DNA of 64,000 bases from Brevibacterium jeotgali (GTDB taxonomy: Bacteria > Actinomycetota > Actinomycetes > Actinomycetales > Brevibacteriaceae), in the NCBI RefSeq assembly GCF_900169175.1, contig NZ_FXZM01000002.1, forward strand, positions 248,001 through 312,000, read 5' to 3'. Positions 37,438-45,100 of the stretch are shown one piece after another (position 1 is the first letter of the stretch; every line of letters begins with the position of its first letter). Below the pieces are notes generated by a model. The model made no database searches and was not told the origin of the DNA. It saw only the letters and a program-made list of their open reading frames with translations. A program made the position numbers and the translations under genes.

Positions 37438-39288
37438 ATGAGCTCAACCATGCCAGAAGCACCCCACACCATCGACGCCGAAACCCCGGCGGTCCAGCCC
37501 GACGACCAGGAGCCGACCGCGACAGCCGCCGAGGCCCCCACCGGCTTCGCCGCGATGGCCCTCCACCCCGCGGTCGCGGCCGCCGTGAACGACCTGGGCT
37601 ACGAGACCCCGTCGCCCATCCAGGACAGGACGATCCCCGCGCTCCTCGAAGGTCGGGACGTCATCGGCCTCGCACAGACGGGCACCGGCAAGACTGCCGC
37701 GTTCGCCCTCCCCACTCTCTCCGCGATGGCGGAGCTCGGCCGTGCCACCGACGGACCGCACGCCCTCGTGCTGACCCCCACGCGTGAACTCGCGATCCAG
37801 GTCGCCGAGGCCTTCACGTCCTATGCCACGCACCTGTCGGACTTCTCCGTCCTCCCGATCTACGGCGGACAGGCATACGGTCCGCAGCTCGCGGGCCTCC
37901 GTCGCGGCGCCCAGGTCGTCGTCGGCACTCCCGGCCGCGTGATCGACCACCTCAAGAAGGGGTCGCTCAAGCTGGGATCCCTCCGCCACCTCGTCCTGGA
38001 CGAGGCCGACGAGATGCTCAAGATGGGCTTCCAGGAGGACATCGAGGAGATCTTCGCCGCGACGGCCGGCTCTCAGCGCCAGGTCGCCCTCTTCTCCGCG
38101 ACGATGCCCGGGTCCATCCACCGGATCACGAAGAAGTACCTCGACAGCCCCGTCGAGGTCCGCGTCGAGTCGAAGACGACGACCGGCCCGAACATCCGTC
38201 AGCGCTACCTCACCGTCATGCACTCCCACAAGCTCGACGCCCTCACGCGGGTGCTCGAGATCGAGGAGTACGACGCGATCATCATGTTCGTCCGCACGAA
38301 GCAGGCGACGGAGGATCTCGCAGACAAGCTGCGCGCACGCGGGTTCACCGCCTCCGCCATCAACGGCGACGTCCCTCAGCAGACGCGTGAGCGCACCGTC
38401 GAGCAGCTGCGCGGCGGCAAGATCGACATCCTCGTCGCCACCGACGTCGCAGCCCGCGGACTCGATGTCGAGCGCATCGGACTGGTCGTCAACTACGACA
38501 TCCCCCACGACACCGAGTCCTACGTCCACCGCATCGGCCGCACCGGTCGTGCGGGACGCTCCGGTGAGGCGATCCTCTTCGTCACACCGCGCGAGACCCA
38601 CCTGCTGCGCCAGATCGAGAAGGCCACCCGCCAGCCGGTCGAGAAGCTCGAGCTGCCGACGGTGGAGCAGCTGACCAACAGCCGGATCGCACGCTTCGCC
38701 GGCCGGATCACGGAATCGCGGACCTCCTCGGACCTCACCGACATCCGCCCCGTCATCGAGGACTACATCCAGGCGCACGACGTCACCGCCGAAGAGGTCG
38801 CTGCCGCGCTCGCCGTCCTCGTGCTCGACGGCGAGTCGCTCATGGCAGAACCGCTGCCCGAGCCCAAGGCCCGCACCACGAACACCCGGAACGAGCGCCA
38901 CGGCCAGAAGTCGGGGATGCGCACCTACCGGATCGCAGTGGGACGCAATGACCGTGTTCAGCCCGGCGGCATCGTCGGTGCGATCGCGAACGAGGGCGGC
39001 CTGACCTCCGCACAGATCGGCGCGATCGACATCCGCACCACGCACTCACTGGTCGACCTGCCGGAGAACCTGCCCGATGGCACGCTCAACCGTCTCTCGC
39101 GCACCAAGATCCAGGGCCGACCCATCGATCTGCGTCCCGACAAGGGACGCCCGGGTCGCCCCTACAACAAGCGCTCGAACGACAGCGGCGGGTACCGTGG
39201 TGATCGTGACGCCCGCAAGCCCGGGCGCCCGGGGGGCCGTGACGTGAGCCGCGCGGACGCGAAGAAGAGCTTCCGCCGCAACGACTGA
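37438..39288 (+). CDS. DEAD-box RNA helicase (DeaD/CsdA-like)
   Basis: A 616-residue helicase. Motif I is AQTGTGKTAAFALP (79-92), Ia TPTRELAIQV, Ib VGTPGRVIDHL, II LDEADEML, III FSATMP and VI YVHRIGRTGRAGRSG. After the two RecA-like domains comes a linker and a DbpA-type RNA-binding domain (MRTYRIAVGRNDRVQPGGIVGAIANEGGL to about 570), and a basic Gly/Arg-rich tail. This order is that of DeaD/CsdA, which helps ribosome assembly and mRNA decay in the cold. ATG 37438 is used; a second ATG at 37450 has better spacing from the AGGA and is the alternative. The frame upstream to 37354 lies within the untranslated leader. Confidence 0.92.
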   Translation: MSSTMPEAPHTIDAETPAVQPDDQEPTATAAEAPTGFAAMALHPAVAAAVNDLGYETPSPIQDRTIPALLEGRDVIGLAQTGTGKTAAFALPTLSAMAELGRATDGPHALVLTPTRELAIQVAEAFTSYATHLSDFSVLPIYGGQAYGPQLAGLRRGAQVVVGTPGRVIDHLKKGSLKLGSLRHLVLDEADEMLKMGFQEDIEEIFAATAGSQRQVALFSATMPGSIHRITKKYLDSPVEVRVESKTTTGPNIRQRYLTVMHSHKLDALTRVLEIEEYDAIIMFVRTKQATEDLADKLRARGFTASAINGDVPQQTRERTVEQLRGGKIDILVATDVAARGLDVERIGLVVNYDIPHDTESYVHRIGRTGRAGRSGEAILFVTPRETHLLRQIEKATRQPVEKLELPTVEQLTNSRIARFAGRITESRTSSDLTDIRPVIEDYIQAHDVTAEEVAAALAVLVLDGESLMAEPLPEPKARTTNTRNERHGQKSGMRTYRIAVGRNDRVQPGGIVGAIANEGGLTSAQIGAIDIRTTHSLVDLPENLPDGTLNRLSRTKIQGRPIDLRPDKGRPGRPYNKRSNDSGGYRGDRDARKPGRPGGRDVSRADAKKSFRRND

Positions 39289-39343
39289 CGCGCGAGGGCC
39301 TACCCGCGCAGGACGGCAGCGCGGCAGGACGGAGGAGGCGACG

Positions 39344-41167
39344 ATGCAGCCACAGGTGGTGTCGCTCCACCGGTTCCCCGTCAAGGGGTTCCCTGCAGAG
39401 GACGTGACGCGCGCCCACCTCGAGCCGGGGGCAGGAGTCCCCGGCGACCGTGTGCTCGCGGTATCGGACGGCACCGCCGGCACGGTTCCCGGAGCCTGGA
39501 ACCGCTGGTCGCGCTTCTTCGCTCTCAAGAAGCGTCCCGCCCTCGCCGCGTGGTCGGTCCGCACGTGCGATGACGGAGCGGTGGCACTCACTCCTCCCTC
39601 CGTCAGTGCACCGATCGTCATCGACCCCGCTGATCCCGACTCGCGCTCCAGCGCCGCGATCGACATCGCCGCACACCTGCCGGCCGGACCCGGACCCGTC
39701 GACGTGGTCACCGCCTACGCACCCGCAGCCCCGCAGGGGATGTTCGACTGCGAGCAGGGCCATGTGAGCCTCATCTCCCTGGCGACGGTGCGCGCGCTCG
39801 AGGCCCAGACGGGGAGCCGGATCGATCCCCTGCGGTTCCGGGGCAACCTGCTGGTCGACGGATTCGAACCGCTCGCGGAGTTCGACCTCGTCGGGTCGAT
39901 CGTCCGCATCGGTGAGGCGCGCGTGCTGATCCGCTCCACGATCGAACGGTGCAGTGCGACGACCGTCGGCCCCCGCACTGCAGTCAGCGACATGGGGATC
40001 CCGCGCATGCTCGCGAGCGAGTTCGGCCACATCCACTGCGGCGTCTACGGCACCGTGCTGTCCCCCGGTCGCGTGCAGCCGAACGATCCGATCACAGTGG
40101 AGTCCGACACCACGGACCATCCTCTGCCCGTCGGCACGGGGCCTCGCACCATGGTCGTCACCGACTCCGGTCCGCTCGAGGACGGCCGGCACGCGCTCCG
40201 ACTCCGCGATCCCTATCGCTGGTTCGCCGCCGGGTGGGAGCCGGGCCGCCACGTCCGCGTCCACCATCAGGTCGAGGGCCGTCACACGTGGCGCACCTAC
40301 ACCGCTGCACTGGTCGACGAGTCGGAGTTCTCCGTCATCGTCGGCGTCCGGGGCCCGGTCTCCACGGCGCTGACCCACCTGACCCCCGGTGACCGCCTCA
40401 CCGTGTCCGGCCCCTTCGGCGCCCTCACCGCGGCACGCGTGCTCACGTCCGAACGCGAGGCCGCAGCTGCCTCTGCCCCCGCTGCCGAGGCCCCCACACG
40501 CGGGGCCCCCACTGACGGCATCGCGCTCGTCACGTCGGGAGTCGGCCTCACCAGTGCACTGTCGCTGCTGCCGGGACTCCCGGACGGCCTCCCCGTCCGG
40601 CTCCTCCATATCGACCGCGGGATCGACGAGGGCGCACGCGTCACCATCGATGCGCTCACGCGCCTCACGGAGTCTCGTGAGCGCACCCTCACGACATGGG
40701 ACACGGCAGTCCGCGGCCGACCGGCCCGGGCAGACCTCATCGCAGCGGTGGCCGGTGCCTCGACCGCGGTGGTCTGCGGTGGAGCGCAGTTCGTCGCGGC
40801 GGCGACCGCGGCGTGCGAAGCCGCGGGCATCGCGCCGGACCGCATCCACCGCGAAGCATTCTCCTCTCCCGTGGACGATCTCACCGACCGGCTCGCAGGC
40901 TACGAACCTGCGGTCATCCGACGACCGGACGGCACGCGCCTGACGTGGGTGCCCGAGGACGGGACGCTGCTCGATGCACTCGAGGCCGACGGTGCTCGGA
41001 TCCCCTACACCTGCAGGTCCGGTGCGTGCGGCACGTGCACGATCGCGGTCGACGACCCGGCACGCACCGTCCGCGTGCTCGATGCGACCGCGGATGCGGG
41101 ACCAGGACGAGTCCTGAGCTGTTCGACCGTGCCCGTGGGCGAACTCAGGGTCCTCGACGAGGGCTGA
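39344..41167 (+). CDS. MOSC / ferredoxin-NAD(P)H reductase / 2Fe-2S ferredoxin fusion
   Basis: A 607-residue three-part protein. Residues about 1-250 are a MOSC N-terminal barrel plus MOSC domain (FRGNLLVDG near 165-173, conserved Cys203 in IERCSATTV). About 280-510 is a ferredoxin-reductase-like module with an FAD-binding RTYT (317-320) and NAD-binding TSGVGLTSALS and VVCGGAQFV. About 520-607 is a plant-type 2Fe-2S ferredoxin with Cys557, Cys562, Cys565 and Cys593. MOSC domains move sulfur or bind molybdenum cofactor (MOSC of YiiM/mARC type reduces N-hydroxylated compounds). The fused electron chain suggests a self-sufficient NAD(P)H-driven reductase; the substrate is unknown. GGAGG precedes the ATG. 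It converges on the GNAT gene, 9 bases apart. Confidence 0.85.
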   Translation: MQPQVVSLHRFPVKGFPAEDVTRAHLEPGAGVPGDRVLAVSDGTAGTVPGAWNRWSRFFALKKRPALAAWSVRTCDDGAVALTPPSVSAPIVIDPADPDSRSSAAIDIAAHLPAGPGPVDVVTAYAPAAPQGMFDCEQGHVSLISLATVRALEAQTGSRIDPLRFRGNLLVDGFEPLAEFDLVGSIVRIGEARVLIRSTIERCSATTVGPRTAVSDMGIPRMLASEFGHIHCGVYGTVLSPGRVQPNDPITVESDTTDHPLPVGTGPRTMVVTDSGPLEDGRHALRLRDPYRWFAAGWEPGRHVRVHHQVEGRHTWRTYTAALVDESEFSVIVGVRGPVSTALTHLTPGDRLTVSGPFGALTAARVLTSEREAAAASAPAAEAPTRGAPTDGIALVTSGVGLTSALSLLPGLPDGLPVRLLHIDRGIDEGARVTIDALTRLTESRERTLTTWDTAVRGRPARADLIAAVAGASTAVVCGGAQFVAAATAACEAAGIAPDRIHREAFSSPVDDLTDRLAGYEPAVIRRPDGTRLTWVPEDGTLLDALEADGARIPYTCRSGACGTCTIAVDDPARTVRVLDATADAGPGRVLSCSTVPVGELRVLDEG

Positions 41168-41176
41168 GCGCCTCCG

Positions 41177-41491
41177 TCAGGCCAGCAGCGATCGATACTG
41201 CGGGAACCGCTCCATGTACCGGTCCACGTAGCTGCACATCGACCGGATCTTCGCGTCGTCCTGCGAGAACCGCTCGAGTGACTCCGTCACGAGCGTGCGA
41301 GCCCAGCCCTGCCGCGCATACGCCTCGTCGATGATCGTGTGGAGGATCGTCCGCACGTCGCCGTCCATCCGGTACTCGAGGAATCCCACGAGCACAGGGA
41401 CGTCCTCGTGCACATCGTGGATGACGATCCGGCTGCGTCCCTTCTCCTCGGTGACTGCGTACGGCGTCGCCACCTTCGTCGGTTCGGCCAT
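41177..41491 (-). CDS. GNAT-like N-acetyltransferase, small
   Basis: A 104-residue protein of the short GNAT class (YjdJ/Gtn10-like). The acetyl-CoA binding segment reads LHTIIDEAYARQGWARTLVTESL (about 50-72), matching the family's (Q/R)xxGxA loop after a conserved TxVxxxxRGxG-type strand, and CSYVDRYMERFPQYRSLL is the usual C-terminal block (CxYVxxxxxxxPEY). Substrate unknown; such proteins may acetylate small molecules or protein N-termini. GGAGG lies 5-6 bases before ATG 41491. It is on the same strand as, and 20 bases downstream of, the glu transporter operon, so could be its last gene. Confidence 0.8.
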   Translation of the reverse strand: MAEPTKVATPYAVTEEKGRSRIVIHDVHEDVPVLVGFLEYRMDGDVRTILHTIIDEAYARQGWARTLVTESLERFSQDDAKIRSMCSYVDRYMERFPQYRSLLA

Positions 41492-41510
41492 CTGAACCTC
41501 CACTCCTCCG

Positions 41511-42341
41511 TCAGTCGGTGCCCTTGTCGGGCGCGGTCGTCGCGGCGGTCTTCTGCGACATCCTCTTCTCAAGGTATCGCGCGATCGCGGCCACCACCAT
41601 GTTGATGATGATGAACAGCACAGCACCCACGATGAACGTGGGAAGCAGGTTGTTGTAGCTCCTCCCGATCGCATTCACCTGGTACAGCAGGTCCTGATAC
41701 GTGACGATGAAGCCCAGCGCCGAATCCTTCAGCAGCACGACCACCTGGGCGATGAGCGTGGGCATCATCGCGCGGACCGCCTGGGGCATGAGGATGAGCC
41801 GCATCGTCTGCGAACTCCGGAGGCCGATCGACATCGCAGCCTCGCTCTGTCCGCGCGGCACCGCCAGGATCCCCGCGCGGATGATCTCTGCGATCACCAT
41901 GCCGTTGTACAGCGTGAGTCCGAAGACCACGGACCAGAAGGACCCGATCTCATTTCCGAACACCAGGAACATCGCGAAGATCAGCAGCAGGACGGGCACA
42001 CCGCGGAACACTTCGAGCACCAGGGTCGCCGGCAGGGACACGGCCTTCTTCGGCGCGAGGCGCAGCAGAGCGAAGACCACCCCGACGACGAGCGCGAGGA
42101 TCGTTGCGACGATCGCAACCTTGATCGTCGCCCACATCCCCGCGAGCAGCGTCTGCTGGATCACCGCGTACGTGAACGGCTCCCACTTCGCGTACTCGAG
42201 CTGGCCGGCGTCGGAGAACTTCCAGACGACGAAGGCGATGAGGCCGAGCAGCAGGACCACGGACACGACGGACAGGATGACGTTGAGCCGGCGGGCACGA
42301 GGGCCGGGCTCGTCGAACAGGACCTGGGTCGGTGCGCTCAT
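41511..42341 (-). CDS. Amino acid ABC transporter permease (GluD-like)
   Basis: A 276-residue HisM/GlnP-type permease: cytoplasmic Arg-rich N-terminus, first helix at about 20-40, a hydrophilic stretch (SDAGQLEYAKWEPFTYAV), then four helices, with the EAA loop GQSEAAMSIGLRSSQTMRLILMPQAVRAMMP (about 190-220). It starts at ATG 42341, overlapping the previous permease stop as ATGA. Together with the next gene it forms the membrane pore of a polar amino acid importer. Order A-B-C-D is that of gluABCD of Corynebacterium, the glutamate uptake system. Confidence 0.9.
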   Translation of the reverse strand: MSAPTQVLFDEPGPRARRLNVILSVVSVVLLLGLIAFVVWKFSDAGQLEYAKWEPFTYAVIQQTLLAGMWATIKVAIVATILALVVGVVFALLRLAPKKAVSLPATLVLEVFRGVPVLLLIFAMFLVFGNEIGSFWSVVFGLTLYNGMVIAEIIRAGILAVPRGQSEAAMSIGLRSSQTMRLILMPQAVRAMMPTLIAQVVVLLKDSALGFIVTYQDLLYQVNAIGRSYNNLLPTFIVGAVLFIIINMVVAAIARYLEKRMSQKTAATTAPDKGTD

Positions 42342-42994
42342 CGGAGGATCACCATCCTCTTCTCGAGGTAGGCGAAGACGCGGCCGAGCCCCAGAGCCAG
42401 CACGAGATAGATGAGCGCGGTGGCCAGCAGGAGCGGGATGACGATGTCTCCGCGGACCTCGATCGCGTTGCGCATCGCGGAGATGAGCTCTCGGTTGTTG
42501 AACGCGGATGCGATCGAGGTGTTCTTCAGCATCGCGATGATCACACTGCCCAGAGGCGGGATGACGGTGCGGAACGCCTGCGGCAGCACGACGTAGCCGA
42601 GCACCTGGCCGAAGCCCAGGCCCACCGCGCGGGCGGCTTCGGCCTGACCCACAGGAACCGTCGCGATGCCGGACCTCAGCGTCTCTGCGATGAAGCACGA
42701 GGTGTACGCCGTGAGTGCGATGCATGCCAGGACGAACGAGTTCATCCCGGCGGTGCTGCCGAACCGGATATCGAGGTACGGAAGGCCGAACACGCAGAAG
42801 AACATCACCAGTGTGAGGGGGGTGTTCCTCACGACGTCGACGTACGCGGCGGCGGCGCCTCGCAGGATCGGGACCGGGGACACGCGCATCGCCGCGAGGA
42901 TCGTTCCGCCGATCAGGCAGCCGATCAGTGTCACGCCGAACAGCGCAAGCGTTCCCCAGGTCCCGCTGAGGAACGTCTGGATGAGCGGATTCAC
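42338..42994 (-). CDS. Amino acid ABC transporter permease (GluC-like)
   Basis: A 218-residue permease with five predicted helices and the EAA loop GQAEAARAVGLGFGQVLGYVVLPQAFRTVIP (about 125-155). NPLTLVMFFCVFGLP-type residues (NTPLTLVMFF) mark the HisMQ family. The GTG at 42994 follows GAGG by 6 bases. It overlaps gluD-like by 4 bases and lies 103 bases after the binding-protein gene, across a strong hairpin, so its expression is probably lower than that of the binding protein. Confidence 0.9.
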   Translation of the reverse strand: MNPLIQTFLSGTWGTLALFGVTLIGCLIGGTILAAMRVSPVPILRGAAAAYVDVVRNTPLTLVMFFCVFGLPYLDIRFGSTAGMNSFVLACIALTAYTSCFIAETLRSGIATVPVGQAEAARAVGLGFGQVLGYVVLPQAFRTVIPPLGSVIIAMLKNTSIASAFNNRELISAMRNAIEVRGDIVIPLLLATALIYLVLALGLGRVFAYLEKRMVILR

Positions 42995-43024
42995 GAAAGC
43001 CTCACGTTCTCGAATGGTCGTGTC

Positions 43025-43057
43025 GGCCCGGCGGTCGCACCGTGCGACCGCCGGGCC
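43025..43057 (-). terminator. Intercistronic 15-bp hairpin between binding protein and permeases
   Basis: GGCCCGGCGGTCGCA (43025-43039) and TGCGACCGCCGGGCC (43043-43057) form a perfect 15-bp stem with a three-base loop. Such hairpins after solute-binding genes reduce read-through or protect the upstream mRNA, giving excess binding protein. Confidence 0.85.
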
Positions 43058-43097
43058 TCACCGGCGAACCGGGGCGCAGGCGCAGAGCCGAGCGGGA

Positions 43098-43994
43098 TCA
43101 GTACCGATCGACTTCTGGCTGCTCGACGCCGGAGGAGTCACCCAGGGTGTACTCGAACGCCTCCGTCCACGTGCCGTCCTCCATCGATGCCTCGAGCGCG
43201 TCATTCACCGCATCGCGGAGCGCGTCGTCGCCCTGGGGCAGACCGACGCCGTACGGCTCGTCGGTGAAGGGGTCTCCCACGACGGAGAACTCGCCCTCGT
43301 ACTGAGCCGCATAGCCGCGGAGGATCGCGTCATCGGTCGTGACCGCGTCGACGGATCCGGACTGGAGGTCGGTCACGCACTTCGAGTAGGTGTCGTACGT
43401 GACCAGCTCCGCGTCCGAGTACTCGTCCTCGATGTTCTGGGCGGGAGTGGACCCGTCGACGGAGCAGACCGTCCTGCCGGCGATGTCATCCGGGCTCGCG
43501 ATGTCCGAATCGGCCGCGACGAGGAGGTCCTGGCCGGCGACGTAGTACGGCCCGGCGAAGTCGACGACCTGCTTCCGCTCGTCGTTGATCGTGTAGGTCG
43601 CGACGACCAAGTCGACGTTCCCCTGCTGGAGGAAGGGCTCGCGGTTCGCGGAGACGGTCTCAGTCCATTCGATCTGGTCGGGGCTGAAGCCGAGGGACCC
43701 GGCCACGATCGTGGCGATCTCGATGTCGAAGCCCTCCGGGACGTCCGAACCCGGCTCCTGGTTGCCGAGTCCCGGCTGGTCCTTCTTCACACCGATGGTG
43801 AGGCTGCCGGCGGAGTTCGCGGCCTCCCACGTGGGGCTCTCCGACAGATCGACGTCGTCGGCGACGTCGTATTCGGGGGCTTCTCCCCCACCGCCTCCGC
43901 CCGCTGCGGGCTCAGGCGCGCCCTCCTGGCCGCATGCGCTGAGTGCGAGCATTCCGACTGCGGCGCCGGCGATGATCGTGCTGAGCTTCTTCAT
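43098..43994 (-). CDS. Amino acid ABC transporter substrate-binding lipoprotein (GluB-like)
   Basis: A 298-residue family 3 solute-binding protein. It starts with a lipoprotein signal (MKKLSTIIAGAAVGMLALSAC), lipobox LSAC with Cys21, then a Gly-rich linker. Lobe 1 has LTIGVKKDQPGLGNQ, GFDIEIATIVAGSLGF and NVDLVVATYTINDERKQVVDFAGPYY, the classical family 3 signature; lobe 2 follows and the chain returns to lobe 1. AAGGAG lies 10 bases before the ATG at 43994. The longer open frame upstream runs antisense-free through the gap and into gluA out of frame and is rejected. It is the likely glutamate/aspartate-type receptor by operon context; ligand not proven. Confidence 0.93.
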   Translation of the reverse strand: MKKLSTIIAGAAVGMLALSACGQEGAPEPAAGGGGGGEAPEYDVADDVDLSESPTWEAANSAGSLTIGVKKDQPGLGNQEPGSDVPEGFDIEIATIVAGSLGFSPDQIEWTETVSANREPFLQQGNVDLVVATYTINDERKQVVDFAGPYYVAGQDLLVAADSDIASPDDIAGRTVCSVDGSTPAQNIEDEYSDAELVTYDTYSKCVTDLQSGSVDAVTTDDAILRGYAAQYEGEFSVVGDPFTDEPYGVGLPQGDDALRDAVNDALEASMEDGTWTEAFEYTLGDSSGVEQPEVDRY

Positions 43995-44080
43995 GGTCTG
44001 TCTCTCCTTCTGGGGATTCGTGCCCGTCGACGGCGACGGACGGGGTGCGCCGGCGGGAGGTGTGCGGCCCGCCGTCGGGA

Positions 44081-44845
44081 TCACTGGGTGAGCAGCTTCG
44101 AGAGGAAGTCCTGCGCGCGATCGGACTGCGGGTTCGTGAAGAACTCCTCCGGCTCCGCGACTTCGACGATCTCGCCCTCGGCCATGAACACGACGCGGTG
44201 GGCCGCCTTCCGTGCGAAACCCATCTCGTGGGTGACGACGACCATCGTCATGCCCTCGTCCGCCAGCTCGACCATCGTGTCCAGGACTTCGTTGATCATC
44301 TCGGGATCCAGGGCAGAGGTCGGCTCGTCGAAGAGCATGAGCTTGGGCTTCATCGCGAGCGATCGGGCGATCGCGACGCGCTGCTGCTGTCCGCCCGACA
44401 GCTGGGCAGGGTACTTCTGCGCCTGGTGCTCGACACCGACGCGCGCCAAGAGCTGCATGGCCAGTTCTTCCGCGGCCGCCTTCTTGAGCCCACGGACCTT
44501 GAGCGGGCCGAGCGTCACGTTCTCCAGGATCGTGAGATGGGCGAACAGGTTGAACGCCTGGAAGACCATGCCCACATCCGAACGGAGCCGCGCGAGGCCG
44601 GCTCCCTCTTCGGGGAGCTTCTGCCCATCGATCGTGATGGAACCCCCGCTGACGGTCTCCAGTCGATTGATCGTGCGGCACAGGGTCGACTTCCCCGAGC
44701 CGGAGGGACCGATCACAACGACGACCTCACCGCGGGAGACGTGCAGGTTGATGTTCTTCAGGGCCTGAAAGTCCCCGAAGAACTTGTCGACGTCCTTCAT
44801 CTCGACAAGAGCATCGCCCGTGTCGTGTCTCACATTCGCGGTCAT
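44081..44845 (-). CDS. Amino acid ABC transporter ATPase (GluA-like)
   Basis: A 254-residue ABC ATPase. Walker A is IGPSGSGKSTLCRTINRLE, the Q-loop VFQAFNLF, signature LSGGQQQRVAIARSLAM, Walker B LMLFDEPTSALDPE and the His switch VVTHEMGFA; the sequence is of the GlnQ/HisP class. It energises uptake by the two permeases downstream. The ATG at 44845 is preferred over an upstream start at 44875 because TAGTCT lies 7 bases before it. It is first in the ABCD operon and divergent from the ThDP-enzyme gene; a perfect 15-bp palindrome lies over its promoter. Confidence 0.94.
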   Translation of the reverse strand: MTANVRHDTGDALVEMKDVDKFFGDFQALKNINLHVSRGEVVVVIGPSGSGKSTLCRTINRLETVSGGSITIDGQKLPEEGAGLARLRSDVGMVFQAFNLFAHLTILENVTLGPLKVRGLKKAAAEELAMQLLARVGVEHQAQKYPAQLSGGQQQRVAIARSLAMKPKLMLFDEPTSALDPEMINEVLDTMVELADEGMTMVVVTHEMGFARKAAHRVVFMAEGEIVEVAEPEEFFTNPQSDRAQDFLSKLLTQ

Positions 44846-44858
44846 GGCGCCAAGACTA
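44846..44858 (-). promoter_or_regulatory. Leaderless promoter for the glu-type operon
   Basis: Minus-strand TAGTCT (44858-44853), seven bases, ATG. TGACCC, 17 bases further upstream, is a possible -35 element that overlaps the 44866-44880 palindrome. Confidence 0.5.
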
Positions 44859-44865
44859 CGCACAA

Positions 44866-44880
44866 GACCCTCCAAGGGTC
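44866..44880. promoter_or_regulatory. Palindromic operator candidate over the glu promoter
   Basis: GACCCT-CCA-AGGGTC is a perfect 15-bp inverted repeat placed over the spacer and -35 region of the transporter promoter, where a bound repressor would block RNA polymerase. A second inverted repeat, GTCTC-N7-GAGAC, lies at 44967-44983 in the same divergent region. Confidence 0.5.
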
Positions 44881-45041
44881 ATCTCAGACACAGTGATTGG
44901 TACTGCCCCCACACGAATCGCAACACGATCGTCACATAGATCACACGCCCGCACCTCCCAGCAGACGTCTCATGACCCGAGACACTTGTGCCGATCGGAC
45001 CTCAGTCGGGCAGATTCGCTACCCAACGGCGGTTTCACCCG

Positions 45042-45047
45042 CATAAT
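45042..45047 (+). promoter_or_regulatory. -10 candidate for the ThDP-enzyme gene
   Basis: CATAAT, about 54 bases before the ATG at 45101; AAGGA nine bases before that ATG would be on the mRNA. No convincing -35 element is seen. Confidence 0.35.
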
Positions 45048-45100
45048 GTTCCGGACCCCAGAAATCGGCAATCCACCGCGACCACGAAGGATCTCTCACA

